Assembly (NCBI RefSeq): GCF_036289405.1
Contig: NZ_JAYFFI010000002.1
Location: 124,001-188,000 of the forward strand
Direction of reading: 5' to 3'
Source of the DNA: Pseudoramibacter faecis
GTDB taxonomy: Bacteria; Bacillota; Clostridia; Eubacteriales; Eubacteriaceae
DNA: 64,000 bases
Shown here piece by piece: positions 26,939 to 35,236 of this stretch. The notes below the pieces were generated by a model. The model saw only the letters and a program-made list of their open reading frames with translations, had not been told where the DNA came from and did no database searches. The first letter of the stretch is position 1; each line of letters begins with the position of its first letter. A program made the translations under genes and the position numbers.

Positions 26939-27145
26939 TCATGCCGTAGTGTCATTATTCCCGTCAGAATTGTTGTTTATAAGCGCAACCGCACTAAGTG
27001 CCGCCATAGCAAATCTACCAACGATTCCACTGACCTGTCCTACTTTATTGCATCCCTCAAGCACACATCTCCTGCAAAAAGGAAGTTTTTCATCAAGGAG
27101 TAATTTTCCACACGATTTACAACGCCGTTCTTTTTCTTCATTACT
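26939..27145 (-). CDS. Small zinc-ribbon protein of unknown function
   Basis: A 68-residue protein. The N-terminal half holds CKSCGKLLL and FCRRCVLEGC, a probable zinc ribbon with CxxC...CxxC spacing. The second half, VGRFAMAALSAVALINN, is mildly hydrophobic and could be a single membrane segment. The ATG at 27145 has GGAGG 9 nt upstream, and it overlaps the end of the preceding broken gene by 8 bp, so both are one operon. I do not recognise a family. Confidence 0.65.
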   Translation of the reverse strand, partial: SNEEKERRCKSCGKLLLDEKLPFCRRCVLEGCNKVGQVSGIVGRFAMAALSAVALINNNSDGNNDTTA

Positions 27146-27806
27146 CATCTTTAGAATCCTCCACATCTATGTAAAAGACATCTTTGTCTTTCTGTGCCAG
27201 CATAGTTTCATAGGAATCAATTACACCAAGCATCTGCTTTGGCTTCTCAAGCCAAAAATCAACATTATCCTCATCATGCGGATAAAATCGATCGTTCCTT
27301 TTACATCTCTGCCAATATCCTCAATCTGAGAGGATATCCGTTGAAGCGAAGCCTGCATAGACAATGTCAAAATATCCGAAAGAGCGCTTGAGAGATTAAC
27401 TGCCTTCTTCAAAGTAAAGAATTTCACAAGATGCTCGTTCTCATCCAAGATGGCCGGGCGCAGATTTCTAGCCATCTTTTTGGACTGACCAATATGATAA
27501 ACTCCTTCTTTCAGCCCATCAATAATATCCTGGCTGAAATGAGAGTAATCCGCAACGAGCATACCCATTTTGGATATATCAAAACCGCCTTTGATTGCTA
27601 CAGTTATCTCTCCAATGAATCCCTCAATGTTATGGAACACCTCCCAAGCTGTGTCCGAACCCATCTTGACCTCAATTTTGCCAATAAACACCTTCAAGAA
27701 ATCGGACATGGCCAATAAGTCTGTTCTCTATTTTATCTTCCTCTTCCGTGAAGATGTTCAACAGCTTGGTTTTACCTGCTTCTACAATTTCATTGTTTTC
27801 TGCCAT
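27138..27806 (-). pseudogene. Frameshifted gene of unknown function
   Basis: A gene of about 220 residues interrupted twice. It starts at the ATG at 27806 (GAGGAG upstream) with MAENNEIVEAGKTKLLNIF and an acidic stretch up to ENRLIG near 27715. A different frame then carries the main part (MSDFLKVFIGKIEVKMGSD to ISSQIEDIGRDVKGTIDF). Near 27288 the reading changes again into YPHDEDNVDFWLEKPKQML and runs to a stop at 27138, overlapping the zinc-ribbon gene. Each part looks like real protein and the order is collinear. Sequencing error, decay or programmed shifting are all possible. The family is not recognised. Confidence 0.6.
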
Positions 27807-27939
27807 ACGGTTCTCTCCTCATGTTTAATCTCCATCAAACAGGTCATCATAAAACACCATCTCATCGATACTATTTGAGTCGGAACACATCAACGTCTTT
27901 GTTGCCTAATGGATGGTTCAACTGTTAATGTTCAACTTG

Positions 27940-28134
27940 TTATTGATTTACGATGATAATTTTTTTCAGCATCCGTTCAAATTTCTGCCGCGGCAGCATC
28001 ACGATGTGGCCGCAGCCGGTGCAGCGGATCTTGATATCGGCGCCCATGCGGATGATTTCCCACGCATTGGTGCCGCAGGGATGCTGCTTTTTCATCATTA
28101 CGATGTCCCCAAGGGCATATTGTTTTTTTTCCAT
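27940..28134 (-). CDS. DUF951 family protein
   Basis: A 64-residue protein of the DUF951 (YyzM-like) family, found near the origin in many Firmicutes. The core is GDIVMMKKQHPCGTNAWEIIR followed by GADIKIRCTGCGHIVMLPR, with a Cys pair (CTGC) and the family KKII ending. The ATG at 28134 starts the conserved part and has AAGGAAGG about 10 nt upstream; a longer frame to 28167 overlaps mscS. Function unknown; a single-stranded DNA or RNA role is only a guess from its fold class. It follows mscS directly. Confidence 0.88.
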   Translation of the reverse strand: MEKKQYALGDIVMMKKQHPCGTNAWEIIRMGADIKIRCTGCGHIVMLPRQKFERMLKKIIIVNQ

Positions 28135-28153
28135 TATCGATACGTCCTTCCTT

Positions 28154-29026
28154 TTAATCGGCCGCATTTTGTTCGACGATCATTTTTTTCTTCGGCGCCT
28201 TGATCCGGGCCGTCGCCATCGCTGCCATTAAAATCTGGCGCATTTGAGCCTCCGCCGCCGCGCGATGAGCCGCGTCGCTTTTCACATAAACCCGAATGGT
28301 GACCGCGTCTTTATCCATCTGGGCCACGCCTCCCACCTGGGGCCTTTCCGGAAAATGCTGGGTGTCGTTGCTTTTATAGACCTCGTCGCAAACGCGGTTG
28401 GCCACATCGATCGCTCGGGCAACATCCTCGCCATAGGCAATATCGATATCCACGCCATGGCTGAGCAGTCCTCGGGAATAGTTCACCAAATGATTGATTT
28501 CCCCGTTGCGGACCATGAAAAGACTGCCGTCAATCAGGCGCACCTTGGTCATCATGGTGCCGATGCTTTCCACCACGCCGTAGTGATCGTCCTCGATCTC
28601 AACGTAATCTCCCACGTAAAACTGCTCCTGAAACACGATAAAGAAACCGCAGATCAGATCCTCGACGATGCGCTTGGCCCCAAAGCCAATGGCCACCGTC
28701 CCGACGCCGGCTACGGTCAGCAGCGCCCCGACATTGATAAAATACGAGAGAATCAACAAGATCCCGCAAACCATGATCACCGTGTCAATGGCCGATTTGG
28801 TTACTTTGGCCAGGGTTCGGTTGCGCTTGGCATCCTGCAGGGTGGTAACCGCGGTTTTCTTACGGATAACAAAAATGCTCTGGGTGACCTTGTCGGCAAT
28901 GCGCATGGCGATAAGCATGATCACCAGAGTTACCGCCACCGAAATGAGTTTGTTGATGATCACTGTCGTGTTGATGTCGTTCACAAATTTCCAGAATACC
29001 GATGCAAATGTTGCGTTCTCGCTCAT
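28154..29026 (-). CDS. Small-conductance mechanosensitive channel (MscS/YkuT type)
   Basis: Membrane tension-gated channel of 290 residues: three N-terminal TM helices (about 22-45, 78-100, 100-125), then the MscS beta domain and C-terminal alpha-beta domain. The pore helix GALLTVAGVGTVAIGFGAKRIVEDL (near 100-125) has the glycine/alanine packing of TM3, followed by FQEQFYVGDYVEIEDDHYGVVESIG, the conserved beta-domain entry. AAAGGAG is 5 nt before the ATG. Position between parB and DUF951 is typical of clostridial origins. Confidence 0.93.
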   Translation of the reverse strand: MSENATFASVFWKFVNDINTTVIINKLISVAVTLVIMLIAMRIADKVTQSIFVIRKKTAVTTLQDAKRNRTLAKVTKSAIDTVIMVCGILLILSYFINVGALLTVAGVGTVAIGFGAKRIVEDLICGFFIVFQEQFYVGDYVEIEDDHYGVVESIGTMMTKVRLIDGSLFMVRNGEINHLVNYSRGLLSHGVDIDIAYGEDVARAIDVANRVCDEVYKSNDTQHFPERPQVGGVAQMDKDAVTIRVYVKSDAAHRAAAEAQMRQILMAAMATARIKAPKKKMIVEQNAAD

Positions 29027-29062
29027 ATTTCTCCTTTGATTGGTCAGTTTTTGTCAAAATGC

Positions 29063-29087
29063 TAAAAAATGCAGCCGAAGCTGCATT
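29063..29087 (-). terminator. Terminator ending the mnmE-to-parB operon
   Basis: AATGCAGC, a CGAA loop, then GCTGCATT. On the minus strand TTTTTT follows. Confidence 0.88.
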
Positions 29088-29108
29088 GGAATACGCTTTG
29101 CTGATCGC

Positions 29109-30020
29109 TTACTGCCCGTCTCCCTGGTCGTTTTTCTTGCGAATCTTTTTCGGATCAATCCAGTCCGAACTTTCGCCGTCCTGGCGCTTGGCCGGCTTTC
29201 TCATCCGCCGTTCCTGAAGGGCAGCCGCCCGCTCTTTACGCCTTTCTTCCCTCATGACTTTTTCAACCATTTTGTCCGTAACGGGCGAAAAGGCTTCCGT
29301 CTCGATGATCGAGGGCGATTCCACATCGCTGAACGGATCTTTTCGAGCCGGGCGCCCCATGTGTTCGTGATCGGCCGCCCGCCATCTGACTTTTGACACC
29401 GAAGCAGGTGCCGCCGCTCTTTGAGCTTCAGCTTCCGCCTGTTCGGCCTGCAGCTTTTCTGCCAGGGCTTTGCGCCGGCGTTCCTTGGCTTCGGTAACTT
29501 CCCGCTGTTTTTTACCCAACATAAAGCCGATGGACTGCAGCGCCACCATCAACACCAGCACCACCAGGAAAAAGGCGATTATCGGCATCTTCGCACCCAT
29601 AACATGATAAATCACCCCATAAGGGAAATACAAAAACAGCGTCGGCGCGATGCCAAAGGTCAGCCCGTTCCACACGCCGGCAAAGGATGCATTGCCGCCA
29701 AATTGCATGATCAGCAGCGCAATAACCGTAAACAGCACCATCGGCAGCATGCACAGCAGCAGATACGGCCCGTAATTCCGGTCGTCATCATCGGTGGAAT
29801 TGGCAAAGGCTTTATAGGTGAAGAACACCCAATAGGCTACCACGATGGCAAAGGCGGCAATGCCAAATCCCAAAGGATAGCGATCATCGCCGCTCGCGGT
29901 CTGAATGATGTCTAAAACGCCCTTGAGCACCAGGATAATCAATAAATTAAAAATATTCCCGATGAGTGCCGTCGTTAATGAATTGATTTTTCGCCGAATA
30001 TGAAATTTTCTCGGATTCAT
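29109..30020 (-). CDS. Membrane protein with charged C-terminal tail, unknown function
   Basis: A 303-residue protein with five hydrophobic segments (about residues 18-40, 48-72, 83-110, 115-140, 145-170). A long hydrophilic tail of about 130 residues follows, beginning with a probable coiled coil (KKQREVTEAKERRRKALAEK) and ending in a basic stretch. A DDDD cluster lies in the loop after TM2. AGGAGG is 5 nt before the ATG, and it starts 9 bp after the parB stop, so it is co-transcribed with soj-parB. I do not recognise a named family. The tail could act as a cytoplasmic interaction platform, which is inference only. Confidence 0.75.
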   Translation of the reverse strand: MNPRKFHIRRKINSLTTALIGNIFNLLIILVLKGVLDIIQTASGDDRYPLGFGIAAFAIVVAYWVFFTYKAFANSTDDDDRNYGPYLLLCMLPMVLFTVIALLIMQFGGNASFAGVWNGLTFGIAPTLFLYFPYGVIYHVMGAKMPIIAFFLVVLVLMVALQSIGFMLGKKQREVTEAKERRRKALAEKLQAEQAEAEAQRAAAPASVSKVRWRAADHEHMGRPARKDPFSDVESPSIIETEAFSPVTDKMVEKVMREERRKERAAALQERRMRKPAKRQDGESSDWIDPKKIRKKNDQGDGQ

Positions 30021-30029
30021 GCAAACCTC

Positions 30030-30932
30030 CTATTTTAATAAATCCAGAATGCGATTCAGATCCTCCAGGGAATAGTATGCCAGTTCGATCTTGCCCTTTC
30101 CTTTTTTCCCTTGGGGAATGATGCGCACGCCTGTCTTAAATTGATCGCGCAGGTGATCCTCCACGTCGACGATATAAGGATCTCGCTCGATTTTTGGACG
30201 AGGTTTTTTCGGATTTTTGAGCGCCTGCACCTTTTTTTCGGTTTCACGAACCGAATATTTTTTCTGAACAATCTCTTTGGCCAGGACTGCCATCTGCCCA
30301 GGATCCTCCAATCCCAAAAGAGCCCGCGCATGACCCGACGACAATAGATCTTCCAGCACCATTTCCCGGACGGACTCCGGCAGTTTGAGCAGTCGCATGG
30401 TGTTGGTGACGGCGGTCCGGCTTTTCCCGATGCGGATGCCGATTTCCCCCTGGGTCAAATGATAAGCCTTGATCAGATGCTCATAGGCCATTGCTTCTTC
30501 AATGGGGTTCAGATCTTCCCGCTGCACATTTTCGATCAGTGCGATTTCAATCACATCCCGGGCAGGCAAATCCTTGACGATCACCGGCACCTGCTTGAGC
30601 CCGGCCATCCTGGACGCCCGCCACCGTCTTTCCCCGGCGATAATCGAATAACCTTTATCCTCCGGCTTGACAACCAAAGGCTGCAAAATGCCGTGCTCCT
30701 GGATGGAGACAGACAGCTCTTCTAAAGCTTGTTTGTCAAATTGCTTTCGCGGCTGCCCCTTGCTCGGCCTGATTTTGTCAATCGCTACCTCAAAGACCAG
30801 TTGCTCCGGCGCCAGAGCCTCCGAACCGGCCTGATCGCCAGCGATAATATCGCCGCTGTTATCAAAATGCACATCCTCGGAAATGAGGGCGGCCAGTCCC
30901 TTGCCCAGTCCCTTGTGTTTACGCGTTGCCAT
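30030..30932 (-). CDS. parB: Chromosome partitioning protein ParB
   Basis: CTP-dependent DNA clamp that loads at parS and organises the origin region. It has 300 residues: a basic N-terminal Soj-interacting tail (RKHKGLGKGLAALI), the CTP-binding ParB/Srx domain with QPRKQFD and AGERRWRASRMAGL (near 100), a central helix-turn-helix (TQGEIGIRIGKSRTAVTNTMRLLKL) and a C-terminal dimerisation domain. The frame continues to 31007, but GGGAGG 7 nt before the ATG at 30932 decides the start. It overlaps soj by 14 bp. Confidence 0.97.
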   Translation of the reverse strand: MATRKHKGLGKGLAALISEDVHFDNSGDIIAGDQAGSEALAPEQLVFEVAIDKIRPSKGQPRKQFDKQALEELSVSIQEHGILQPLVVKPEDKGYSIIAGERRWRASRMAGLKQVPVIVKDLPARDVIEIALIENVQREDLNPIEEAMAYEHLIKAYHLTQGEIGIRIGKSRTAVTNTMRLLKLPESVREMVLEDLLSSGHARALLGLEDPGQMAVLAKEIVQKKYSVRETEKKVQALKNPKKPRPKIERDPYIVDVEDHLRDQFKTGVRIIPQGKKGKGKIELAYYSLEDLNRILDLLK

Positions 30933-31701
30933 GTTGCTGCCTCCCGATAAATTCCTTGGCGAATTCCTGATACGCGACAGACCCCTTGGATCTGGGCGCA
31001 TATTCAAAAATGGTCTCGCCGTAACTCGGCGCCTCGGCCAAACGAATATTTCTCGGAATCTTTGTATGATACACCTTGTTTCTGAAATAATCCGTCACTT
31101 CATCAGACACCTGCATAGATAAATTGGTCCGCCCGTCATACATGGTGAGCAAAACCCCCTCGATATCCAGGGCGGGATTCAATCCCTTTTTAACCAGACT
31201 GATCGTGCTGATCAGCTGTCCCACCCCCTCCAGCGCATAATATTCGCATTGAATGGGGATGAGCACCGAGTCGGAAGCGGCCAGCGCGTTGATCGTTAAC
31301 AGCCCCAGCGAGGGCGGACAATCAATAAAGACAAAATCGTAATAATCTTTGATCGGCGTGATCACCTTGCGCAGTTTGGTTTCCCGCTGGGCCATTTTGG
31401 TCAGCTCGATTTCCGAACCGGCCAGCTCGATATTTGATGGCAAAATATTTAACCGGTCATATCCTGTGGTTAAAATGATCTCCCGCAGATCCAAGTCGTT
31501 AATCAGCGCGTCGTAAATACTCTTTTCAAGTCGATTTTTATCCAAGCCAAAACCGCTCGTCGTGTTGCCTTGGGGATCGATATCGATGGTCAGCACGCGG
31601 TAGCCGTCCATACTCAGCGCTGTTGTCAAATTCATGCAGGTAGTCGTCTTGCCGACGCCGCCTTTTTGGTTAAAGATCGCAACGACTCTTGATCTTGACA
31701 T
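30919..31701 (-). CDS. soj: Chromosome partitioning ATPase ParA/Soj
   Basis: MinD/ParA-type ATPase acting with ParB in origin segregation and with DnaA in initiation control. It has 260 residues. The deviant Walker A FNQKGGVGKTTTCMNL is at about 8-23, the Walker A' DIDPQGN near 41, and Walker B FIDCPPSLG near 116. The ATG at 31701 has AAGG 6 nt upstream and the conserved start SRSRVVAIFNQKGG. It lies 42 bp after noc and is coupled to parB. Confidence 0.97.
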   Translation of the reverse strand: MSRSRVVAIFNQKGGVGKTTTCMNLTTALSMDGYRVLTIDIDPQGNTTSGFGLDKNRLEKSIYDALINDLDLREIILTTGYDRLNILPSNIELAGSEIELTKMAQRETKLRKVITPIKDYYDFVFIDCPPSLGLLTINALAASDSVLIPIQCEYYALEGVGQLISTISLVKKGLNPALDIEGVLLTMYDGRTNLSMQVSDEVTDYFRNKVYHTKIPRNIRLAEAPSYGETIFEYAPRSKGSVAYQEFAKEFIGRQQHGNA

Positions 31702-31743
31702 GGGATTCCTTTCTTTGGTTCGCATTCCGGAATGATTCGCATC

Positions 31744-32580
31744 TTATTTCGGAATGGTAATGGTGATCACAATGCGATCATCTTTTTCTGTCTCTTTGTA
31801 TTTGGCCGACCGTTTGTTTTCCTTCACCACTTTAAAAGCCGATTTGATGGTGTTAATATAAATCTGCGCATTGATGAAAGATTTAACGCGTGCTTTTTTG
31901 CCCGGGGTGATTTTTTCATCGTAATTATTGGTCATCACCTCTTCGCGGACTTTTTCAACCAGGGCCTCAGTTTTTTTGACATTTAAATCCTGTTTATGGA
32001 TTTGATCGATCACTTCCCGTTGGATGGCCTCGTCCGGAATTTTAAGCAATGCCCGGGCATGCCTTTCCGAAAGCTGATTGGTTTTCACCGCTTGAATCAC
32101 CCGATCGTCCAATTTCAGCAGCCGGATTTTATTGGCCACAAAAGACTGAGATTTGCCGATGAGGGTCGCTACCTGCTCTTGGGTCATATCGTAATATTTG
32201 ATCAACTGCCGATAGCTTTCCGCCTCTTCGAAAAAACTCAGATCCTCCCGCTGCACGTTCTCGATGATGGCGATCACTGCCGAATCCTTGTCGCTAACGG
32301 CGACCTCCATCGCTGGAATCTCCTGCATTCCCGCCAATTTGGATGCTCGAAGTCGCCGCTCTCCGGAAACCAGTTCATAAAGCTTGTTATCGACCTTCCG
32401 CACCTGAATCGGCTGAATGACCCCAAAGGTCCGAATGGATTCCGCCAGTTCGGTCAGACTTTCATCTTTAAAAGTTTTCCGAGGCTGATTGGGATTAGGA
32501 ATAATCTGTTCCACCGGAATGAGAATCACGGCGCTTTGCGTTTTTGATTTTTCTTTCAGGTCTTTCTTTTTCTTTCGCAT
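31744..32580 (-). CDS. noc: ParB-like nucleoid occlusion protein Noc
   Basis: ParB paralogue next to rsmG, the usual place of noc. It has 278 residues, with QPRKTFKDESL and SGERRLRASKLAG of the CTP/ParB domain (near 35 and 72), a helix-turn-helix (TQEQVATLIGKSQSFVANKIRLLKL) and a C-terminal dimer domain. In Bacillus an N-terminal amphipathic helix tethers Noc to the membrane. Here the N terminus is instead strongly basic (RKKKKDLKEKSK), so membrane recruitment may differ or be absent. No ATTTCCCGGGAAAT Noc-binding site was noticed in this window. It could also serve as a second ParB. Confidence 0.88.
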   Translation of the reverse strand: MRKKKKDLKEKSKTQSAVILIPVEQIIPNPNQPRKTFKDESLTELAESIRTFGVIQPIQVRKVDNKLYELVSGERRLRASKLAGMQEIPAMEVAVSDKDSAVIAIIENVQREDLSFFEEAESYRQLIKYYDMTQEQVATLIGKSQSFVANKIRLLKLDDRVIQAVKTNQLSERHARALLKIPDEAIQREVIDQIHKQDLNVKKTEALVEKVREEVMTNNYDEKITPGKKARVKSFINAQIYINTIKSAFKVVKENKRSAKYKETEKDDRIVITITIPK

Positions 32581-32595
32581 TTAATGACTCCCAGG

Positions 32596-32609
32596 GTTTC
32601 ACGTGAAAC
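32596..32609. promoter_or_regulatory. parS site between rsmG and noc
   Basis: Perfect 14-bp palindrome GTTTCACGTGAAAC, the ParB-binding core of parS. Confidence 0.92.
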
Positions 32610-32618
32610 GGATGCTAA

Positions 32619-33326
32619 CTACAACGGCTTTTTCTTGATCTGTCCGTAATTTCGAGGGTATTGCGTCGGCGTCCGCCCATCTTTTCTACACTGAATTATA
32701 ACATGAAACGACGCGTTTTTCAGTAGTAAATTCTGAGACACCCGGATCTCTCCGCCACCAAGCGTCTCGACGCCGTCGACCGCCGCGTCGATTTCCTCCC
32801 GATATTTTTCTCCCTTCCAGGCGTAAAACATGCCGCCGACCCGAACCAAAGGCAGGCAAAGCTCGCTCAAAATGCCATAGGCCGCCACCGCCCGGGAACA
32901 CACCGCGTCAAATTGCTCGCGATACGCCGGATTTTTTCCCAGCGCCTCGGCCCGGGCCGCCGTCAATTCAACATTCGCAAGTCCAAGATCCGCCGCGATT
33001 TTTTTCACTGCCTTCACTTTTTTTGCCGTCGCGTCGACCAGTACAAATTTTTTCTCCGGATAGGCGATAGCTAACGGAATTCCCGGAAACCCGCCGCCGG
33101 TGCCGACGTCGATAACCCGCCGATCTTCTGGCGTCATCGGACAGGCTAACGAATCCAGCAGATGCTTTTCCACAAAGGCGTCATCGTCGGTGATCCGGGT
33201 CAAATTGATGTGTTCGTTCACGGCCTTCAGTCTTTCCATAAAGCGATACAGTTTTTCCAGCTGTTCCTCGCTCAGCAAAACGGGCGAGGCCGACACGACA
33301 CGCTTTTTAAATGTATTGATCTCCAC
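32619..33326 (-). CDS. rsmG: 16S rRNA G527 N7-methyltransferase
   Basis: SAM-dependent methyltransferase acting on G527 of 16S rRNA (E. coli numbering); loss gives low-level streptomycin resistance in several bacteria. It has 235 residues; the SAM motif is IDVGTGGGFPGIPLAI (near 70), with CSRAVA near 137. The frame opens at a TTG (33350), but the GTG at 33326 has GAGGGG 6 nt upstream and starts 1 nt after the mnmG stop, which is the better start. Confidence 0.95.
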   Translation of the reverse strand: MEINTFKKRVVSASPVLLSEEQLEKLYRFMERLKAVNEHINLTRITDDDAFVEKHLLDSLACPMTPEDRRVIDVGTGGGFPGIPLAIAYPEKKFVLVDATAKKVKAVKKIAADLGLANVELTAARAEALGKNPAYREQFDAVCSRAVAAYGILSELCLPLVRVGGMFYAWKGEKYREEIDAAVDGVETLGGGEIRVSQNLLLKNASFHVIIQCRKDGRTPTQYPRNYGQIKKKPL

Positions 33327-33327
33327 A

Positions 33328-35202
33328 CTATTCCCCTCGATGATTTTCAAGATACACGTGCAACACGGCGATATCCGCCGGCGAAACGCCGGAAATCCGG
33401 GATGCCTGTCCCAGGGACATCGGCTGCACGGCGTTCAGCTTTTCGGCAGCCTCCAGCCGCAGCCCTTCAATATGATTATAATCCAAACCCTCGGGAATGC
33501 GTTTGCTTTCCAGCTTTTTAAACTGTTCCACCTGTTTGATCTGCTTGTTGATATAGCCTTCATATTTGAGCTGAATCTCCACCTCTTCGCAGACGGCGTC
33601 GGGCAAGGCCGGCCTTCGGGGATCGAGCGCCGCCGTGTTGGCATAATTGATCTCCGGCCGCTTCATCAGTTGCCCCAGCGGCATTCCCGATTTTAATGCC
33701 GTCGTGCCCAATCGGGACAGCGTCGCGTTGGCCGTTTCCGAAGGAGAGACCATCACGCCGGCCATCCGATTAACCTCATCTGCAATTGCCATTTTTTTCC
33801 GTAAAAACCGCTGATACCGCTCTTCGGAGATAAGCCCCACCCAATGTCCGATGGGCGTCAGCCGCAGATCGGCATTATCCTGCCGCAGCAACAGGCGATA
33901 TTCAGCCCGGGAGGTCATCATCCGGTAGGGCTCGCTGGCATCTTCGTTAATAATATCATCGACGAGTACGCCGATATACGCCTGGGAACGATCCAATATC
34001 ATCGGCTCCTTTCGATCAAGTAATAGCGCCGCGTTGATCCCGGCCACAATCCCCTGGGCGCCGGCCTCTTCATAGCCAGAGGTGCCGTTGATTTGTCCGG
34101 CAAAGAAGAGCCCGCGGATCCTTTTGCTTTCGAGGGTCGCCTTGAGCTCAGTGGGATGAATACAGTCGTACTCAATGGCATAGGCTGACCGCATAAAGGC
34201 CACATGCTCCATCCCCGGCACCGTGCGGTAAAGCGCGATCTGCACATCCTCCGGCAAACAGGAAGACATCCCCTGCACATACACCTCCTGGGTGTTGCGG
34301 CCCTCCGGCTCCATAAACATCTGGTGATGATCTTTGTCCGCAAAACGCATCACCTTGGTTTCGATGGATGGACAATAGCGGGGCCCCACCCCCACCACAT
34401 CGCCGGTGACCAGCGGACTGCGGTCGAGATTTGCATTAATGATCCGATGCGTCGCTTCGTTGGTATAGGTCAGATAACAATCGATCTGATCGATTTCAAT
34501 CGCTTCTGTTTCAAAGGAAAAGGGGGTGATGCTCTCGTCTCCTTTTTGTACGGTCATCTTAGCGTAGTCCAGGGTTTTGGCATCCACCCGAGCCGGGGTT
34601 CCCGTTTTAAAACGCTGAAGATGAAAGCCGGCTTCTTCCAACGAGTCCGAAAGAAAACGCGCCGGGAACATCCCGTTGGGGCCGCCTTCGTATTGCACTT
34701 CCCCCATAAAAATCTTTCCCCTGAGATATGTCCCGGTACAAACCACACAGGTGTCGCAGGTATAGGTCGCGCCGGTTACCACCTGAACGCCGGCGATTTT
34801 TTGATCTTTGATGATCAGCCTGGTCGCTTCCTGCTGACGCAAGGTTAAATGCTCGGTGTTTTCCACCACGGCCTTCATCCGAAACTGATAGGCCTTTTTA
34901 TCGGCCTGGGCGCGCAGCGAATGCACCGCCGGCCCTTTCCCGGTGTTCAGCATGCGGCACTGAATCATCGTCGCATCGATATTCTTGCCCATTTCACCTC
35001 CGAGGGCATCAATTTCACGCACCAGATGTCCCTTCCCAGTGCCGCCGATCGACGGATTGCAGGGCATCATCGCCACTGAATCCAAATTGATCGCCAATAA
35101 TAATGTTTCCTTTCCCATCCGCGCTGTCGCCAGGGCCGCTTCACAGCCTGCGTGCCCGGCGCCGATCACGATGGTGTCGTAATGACCTGCTGCGTATTCC
35201 AT
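33328..35202 (-). CDS. mnmG: tRNA uridine-5-carboxymethylaminomethyl modification enzyme MnmG
   Basis: FAD-binding subunit that, with MnmE, installs cmnm5 on U34 of several tRNAs, using glycine and methylene-THF. It has 624 residues. The dinucleotide fold is TIVIGAGHAGCEAALA (near 10), AMMPCNPSIGGTGKGHL follows near 45 with a catalytic cysteine, and CVVCTGTYLRG is near 150. The C-terminal helical MnmE-binding domain ends near QASRISGVSPADI. AAGGA 8 nt before the ATG at 35202 and the conserved N terminus set the start. It is in tandem with mnmE. Confidence 0.97.
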   Translation of the reverse strand: MEYAAGHYDTIVIGAGHAGCEAALATARMGKETLLLAINLDSVAMMPCNPSIGGTGKGHLVREIDALGGEMGKNIDATMIQCRMLNTGKGPAVHSLRAQADKKAYQFRMKAVVENTEHLTLRQQEATRLIIKDQKIAGVQVVTGATYTCDTCVVCTGTYLRGKIFMGEVQYEGGPNGMFPARFLSDSLEEAGFHLQRFKTGTPARVDAKTLDYAKMTVQKGDESITPFSFETEAIEIDQIDCYLTYTNEATHRIINANLDRSPLVTGDVVGVGPRYCPSIETKVMRFADKDHHQMFMEPEGRNTQEVYVQGMSSCLPEDVQIALYRTVPGMEHVAFMRSAYAIEYDCIHPTELKATLESKRIRGLFFAGQINGTSGYEEAGAQGIVAGINAALLLDRKEPMILDRSQAYIGVLVDDIINEDASEPYRMMTSRAEYRLLLRQDNADLRLTPIGHWVGLISEERYQRFLRKKMAIADEVNRMAGVMVSPSETANATLSRLGTTALKSGMPLGQLMKRPEINYANTAALDPRRPALPDAVCEEVEIQLKYEGYINKQIKQVEQFKKLESKRIPEGLDYNHIEGLRLEAAEKLNAVQPMSLGQASRISGVSPADIAVLHVYLENHRGE

Positions 35203-35236
35203 ATTTTTCCTTCTTAAATTTCCATCGTTTTTACGT

